Shown piece by piece: positions 21,716 through 24,813 of a DNA stretch of 24,813 nt. Source of the stretch: Prevotella sp. UBA746 (GTDB lineage Bacteria; Bacteroidota; Bacteroidia; Bacteroidales; Bacteroidaceae); contig DBKQ01000058.1 in NCBI GenBank assembly GCA_002298545.1, positions 1 through 24,813 on the forward strand. The letters are read 5' to 3'. Made by a program: the position numbers and the translations under genes. The notes below the pieces were generated by a model that was not told the origin of the DNA, searched no databases, and saw only the letters and a program-made list of their open reading frames with translations. Position 1 is the first letter of the stretch, and each line of letters starts with the position of its first letter.

Positions 21716-23083
21716 ATGGCTGAGGAAACAGCAACATCAAACAAAAAGCTTAAAGGGGACGGAACTATTTGGGCAGTTTTCATAATACTCTGTCTTATCA
21801 GTATCGTCGAGGTATTCAGTGCCTCGAGCAATCTGACCTACAAGACTTCCAACTATTGGGGACCGGTCATCAAACACACTCTACTCCTCGGAGTTGGAGT
21901 AGTTTTCATGGTGGCTACAATGAACATAAAATGCAAATATTTCAAGATTGTTACTCCTTTTGCATTATTGGGATCATTTTTGGCACTGATAGTTTGTTTC
22001 TTCATTGGAGCCGTAAACGACGGACACCGGTGGATTCCAATTCCCGGTACCGGACTGCAGTTTCAGCCTTCGGAAATAGCAAAGGGAGCTGTTGTTATGG
22101 CTACGGCACAGATTCTGAGTGCGATGCAGACACCAAACGGAGTTGACAAGGATGCTTTTAGGTTCATCTTTTGGATCTGTTGCGTCTTTCTCACTCTTAT
22201 CGGACTTGAAAATCTGTCTACTGCCATGCTCCTTGGCATCGTTGTCGTGCTAATGATGTGGATAGGAAAAGTTCCTAAAAGACAACTTGGAAAGCTCTTC
22301 GGCGGAGTTGCAGTACTCGTTGTTCTTGCAATCAGCGCAATCATGGTTTTCGGTACTGACAAGAATGACACTGAAGCTGTAAACCCTAAAATGTCCATGG
22401 TCGACAGTTCTTTAAAGAAGGATGCAGTACAGAAAAAAGAGAGCAAAGGAATCTTCCACCGACTTGACACTTGGAAAAGCCGAATAGACAAGTTCTTGAC
22501 TCACAAGCAAGTGCCACCAGAGGAATTCGACCTCAACAACGAGGCACAAGTGGGCTACTCAAATATTGCCATAGCATCATCAAACATGGTGGGCAAAGGA
22601 CCGGGTAACTCTACGGCAAGAGACTATCTGCCACAGGCTTTCTCCGACTTCATCTATGCAATCATAGTTGAAGAGACAGGTGTCGTGGGAGCATTCATCG
22701 TTTGTCTGCTGTATATAATAATACTGTTCCGCACTGCAGCAATTGCCAACAGGTGTGTAAACACATTCCCGGCTCTACTTATCATAGGCTTCTCTCTGCT
22801 GCTTGTTACACAGGCACTGTTTAACATGATGGTTGCCGTAGGGCTCGCCCCTGTTACCGGTCAGCCGCTACCTCTAATAAGTAAGGGAGGAACATCGTCT
22901 ATCGTGAACTGCGTTTATATCGGAGTTATACTGAGCGTCAGCTATTCTGCAAAGAAAAAGGACAATACTAACGATGAGAGTACACGACCCGCAAAGAAGA
23001 AAATAACCGCCATCGATGCTCTAAAAAAAGTAAATGCAGCCGATGGCATGAAACCAGCTACAGCAACAGTTGCTGCTAACTGA
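21716..23083 (+). CDS. ftsW: Septal peptidoglycan polymerase FtsW
   Basis: FtsW is the SEDS-family glycosyltransferase that polymerises lipid II at the septum together with FtsI. The 455-residue protein has about ten membrane segments starting at 17-36. SEDS landmarks are FQPSEIAK (116-123), the large extracytoplasmic loop (about 213-310), PQAFSDFIYAIIVEETG with the predicted catalytic Asp at 311, and GQPLPLISKGGTS (382-394). The tail after about 412 is cytoplasmic, polar and rich in Lys and Ala. FtsW rather than RodA is supported by the location next to murD and murG in the cluster. The large loop is somewhat longer than in E. coli. Confidence 0.95.
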   Translation: MAEETATSNKKLKGDGTIWAVFIILCLISIVEVFSASSNLTYKTSNYWGPVIKHTLLLGVGVVFMVATMNIKCKYFKIVTPFALLGSFLALIVCFFIGAVNDGHRWIPIPGTGLQFQPSEIAKGAVVMATAQILSAMQTPNGVDKDAFRFIFWICCVFLTLIGLENLSTAMLLGIVVVLMMWIGKVPKRQLGKLFGGVAVLVVLAISAIMVFGTDKNDTEAVNPKMSMVDSSLKKDAVQKKESKGIFHRLDTWKSRIDKFLTHKQVPPEEFDLNNEAQVGYSNIAIASSNMVGKGPGNSTARDYLPQAFSDFIYAIIVEETGVVGAFIVCLLYIIILFRTAAIANRCVNTFPALLIIGFSLLLVTQALFNMMVAVGLAPVTGQPLPLISKGGTSSIVNCVYIGVILSVSYSAKKKDNTNDESTRPAKKKITAIDALKKVNAADGMKPATATVAAN

Positions 23084-23124
23084 AACAAAGACAATAAAAA
23101 GAATTAAGATAAAATACTATAGTT

Positions 23125-24240
23125 ATGGATAATGAACTAAGAATTATAATAAGCGGAGGCGGAACAGGCGGACATATATTTCCCGCTGTCTCTATCGCCA
23201 ACGCCATCAAGGCTAAACGGCCGGATGCCAAAATCCTATTTGTTGGAGCATTGGGCAGAATGGAGATGCAACGCGTTCCTGCTGCCGGCTACGAAATAAA
23301 AGGGTTGCCTGTTAGAGGATTAATACGCCCTCTGTGGTCGCCTAAGAATATCGGAGTGCTTGTCGACTATCTGAAAAGTAAGCACATGGCAAAAAAGATA
23401 ATAAAAGACTTCAAGCCTATGGCTGCCGTAGGTGTTGGCGGATATGCAAGCGGCGCAACTCTCGATGCCGCACATGCTTTGGGCATACCGAGTCTTATAC
23501 AGGAACAGAATTCGTATGCCGGAAAGACAAATAAGATGCTCTCTACTAAAGTCAATAAGATTTGTGTGGCTTACGACGGTATGGAGCGCTTCTTCCCTGC
23601 AGATAAGATTATGAAAACAGGTAATCCGGTAAGACAGAATATCGTAAATAGCGAAATTTCGCATGATGAGGCAGTAAAGGCATTCGGACTTGACCCTTCA
23701 AAAAAGACAATTCTTATTGTGGGTGGTAGTCTCGGGGCACGCACTGTAAACGAGAGTGTTCTCAAACATCTTGACGACATAAAAGAATCTGGCGTACAGT
23801 TTATATGGCAGACCGGCAAATACTATAACGCAAAGATAATGCAGACGATGGAAAGCCACAAAGACATGCCTATGCTTAAAGTGCTCGACTTTATCGCTGA
23901 CATGGGAGCTGCATACAAGGCTGCCGATCTGGTTATAAGCCGTGCCGGTGCAAGTAGCATCTCAGAATTCTGCCTCATCGGCAAACCGGTCATCCTCGTG
24001 CCTTCACCTAATGTGGCAGAAGACCATCAGACGAAAAACGCTATGGCGCTCGTGAACAAGGATGCTGCTCTTATGGTTAGGGATGCCGATGCAAGGGATA
24101 AGGTAATACAACTGGCTCTCGATACTGTAAAAGACGAAGGCAAACTACATAGTCTTGCAGAGAACGTAAAGGAACTCGGACTACCAGACTCTGCCGACAT
24201 CATAGCCGATGAGGTACTGAAATTAGCAGAAAGAAAATAA
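23125..24240 (+). CDS. murG: UDP-GlcNAc:lipid I N-acetylglucosaminyltransferase MurG
   Basis: MurG converts lipid I to lipid II by transferring GlcNAc from UDP-GlcNAc, as a peripheral protein on the inner face of the membrane. The 371-residue product is a GT-B fold enzyme. The N-domain has the glycine loop SGGGTGGHIFPA at 10-21 and VGVGGYASG further on. The C-domain has GGSLGA and the donor-binding block SRAGASSISEFCLIGKPVILVPSP followed by DHQTKNA. All key motifs look intact. It starts 41 bases after ftsW and ends 22 bases before murC. Confidence 0.97.
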   Translation: MDNELRIIISGGGTGGHIFPAVSIANAIKAKRPDAKILFVGALGRMEMQRVPAAGYEIKGLPVRGLIRPLWSPKNIGVLVDYLKSKHMAKKIIKDFKPMAAVGVGGYASGATLDAAHALGIPSLIQEQNSYAGKTNKMLSTKVNKICVAYDGMERFFPADKIMKTGNPVRQNIVNSEISHDEAVKAFGLDPSKKTILIVGGSLGARTVNESVLKHLDDIKESGVQFIWQTGKYYNAKIMQTMESHKDMPMLKVLDFIADMGAAYKAADLVISRAGASSISEFCLIGKPVILVPSPNVAEDHQTKNAMALVNKDAALMVRDADARDKVIQLALDTVKDEGKLHSLAENVKELGLPDSADIIADEVLKLAERK

Positions 24241-24262
24241 TAAACCTTATATATCAGAAACA

Positions 24263-24813
24263 ATGGAACTAAAAGATATTAAAGCTGTATATTTCATCGG
24301 TGCCGGTGGCATCGGAATGAGTGCCATCGCACGCTATTTCATCCATCGCGGACTTGTTGTAGCAGGCTACGACAAAACACCGTCTACACTTACTGCACAA
24401 CTTGAAAAAGAAGGCATGCTGATTCATTATGAAGAGAATGTTAACGACATTCCGCATGCATGCAAAAAACAAGAATCTACTCTTGTGGTTTATACTCCAG
24501 CTATTCCACAAGAACATAAAGAACTTGTATTCTTCCGCGAGAATAATTTCGATGTGGAAAAAAGAGCCCAAGTACTTGGAATGCTGACAAGGACTCACAA
24601 AGGACTTTGTGTTGCCGGAACTCACGGAAAGACAACAACCTCAACCATGTGCGCCCACATCATGCATCAAAGTTCAATTGACTGCAATGCCTTTCTTGGC
24701 GGCATCTCGAAGAACTACGGAACAAACTATATTCTCAGCAAGAAGAGCGACTTTGTAGTAATCGAGGCAGACGAGTTCGACAGGAGTTTCCACTGGTTGC
24801 GCCCATGGATGAG
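24263..24813 (+). CDS. murC: UDP-MurNAc:L-alanine ligase, N-terminal part (cut by window edge)
   Basis: MurC adds the first amino acid, L-alanine, to UDP-MurNAc. The visible 183 residues start MELKDIKAVYFIGAGGIGMS, with the dinucleotide-like loop GAGGIGMSAIA at about 13-23. The ATP-binding loop GTHGKTTT (K123) is the form with His that is characteristic of MurC and Mpl. A further block EADEFDRSF follows near 170. The rest of the gene lies outside the window. Mpl is possible in principle, but the position after murG strongly favours MurC. In Bacteroidales ftsQ, ftsA and ftsZ usually follow. Confidence 0.95.
   Translation, partial: MELKDIKAVYFIGAGGIGMSAIARYFIHRGLVVAGYDKTPSTLTAQLEKEGMLIHYEENVNDIPHACKKQESTLVVYTPAIPQEHKELVFFRENNFDVEKRAQVLGMLTRTHKGLCVAGTHGKTTTSTMCAHIMHQSSIDCNAFLGGISKNYGTNYILSKKSDFVVIEADEFDRSFHWLRPWM

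Overview
The window reads as a chromosomal segment of a Bacteroidales bacterium, most likely a Prevotella-type genome. The evidence is a DUF3244 secreted protein, Bacteroidetes-style promoters (TAnnTTTG at -7), a 657-residue GyrB lacking the E. coli insertion, a Bacteroidetes-type RecO, a penicillin-binding protein with a PASTA tail, and a division/cell-wall cluster without murF between murE and mraY. Species cannot be fixed from the sequence alone.

Positions 1-4102 (all minus strand) form an accessory, visibly AT-rich stretch. It holds the first codons of a lipoprotein cut by the window edge, a secreted DUF3244 protein, a membrane-spanning TPR protein with a C-terminal helix-turn-helix, and an AAA-ATPase fused to a PD-(D/E)XK nuclease-like domain. 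A G10/A8 homopolymer tract lies upstream of the DUF3244 gene.

Positions 4103-11865 (minus strand) are informational core genes: infB, nusA and rimP as one operon with a structured leader, then gyrB, then rpsT downstream of tRNA-Glu(UUC). Good hairpin terminators follow infB, gyrB and rpsT, and promoter-like sequences precede rimP, gyrB and the tRNA.

From 11963 everything reads on the plus strand: recO, a 544-base gap full of hairpins and repeats, then the dcw cluster mraZ-rsmH-ftsL-ftsI-murE-mraY-murD-ftsW-murG-murC (murC runs off the right edge). These genes make the cytoplasmic and lipid-linked peptidoglycan precursors (MurE, MurD, MurC, MraY, MurG) and the septal synthase (FtsW, FtsI, FtsL). 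Three direct repeats of TGGNG at exact 10-bp spacing just upstream of mraZ match the known MraZ operator layout, so the cluster is probably autoregulated. Three intergenic gaps inside the cluster carry short tandem or degenerate repeats, which is unusual in an operon whose other genes overlap or nearly touch.

No CRISPR array, rRNA, transposase or phage gene was seen. I found no obvious new defence or biosynthetic system; the best leads are the accessory left end, the dispersed GTGAGGGTA-bounded repeat, the rimP leader hairpin and the repeat-filled gaps.
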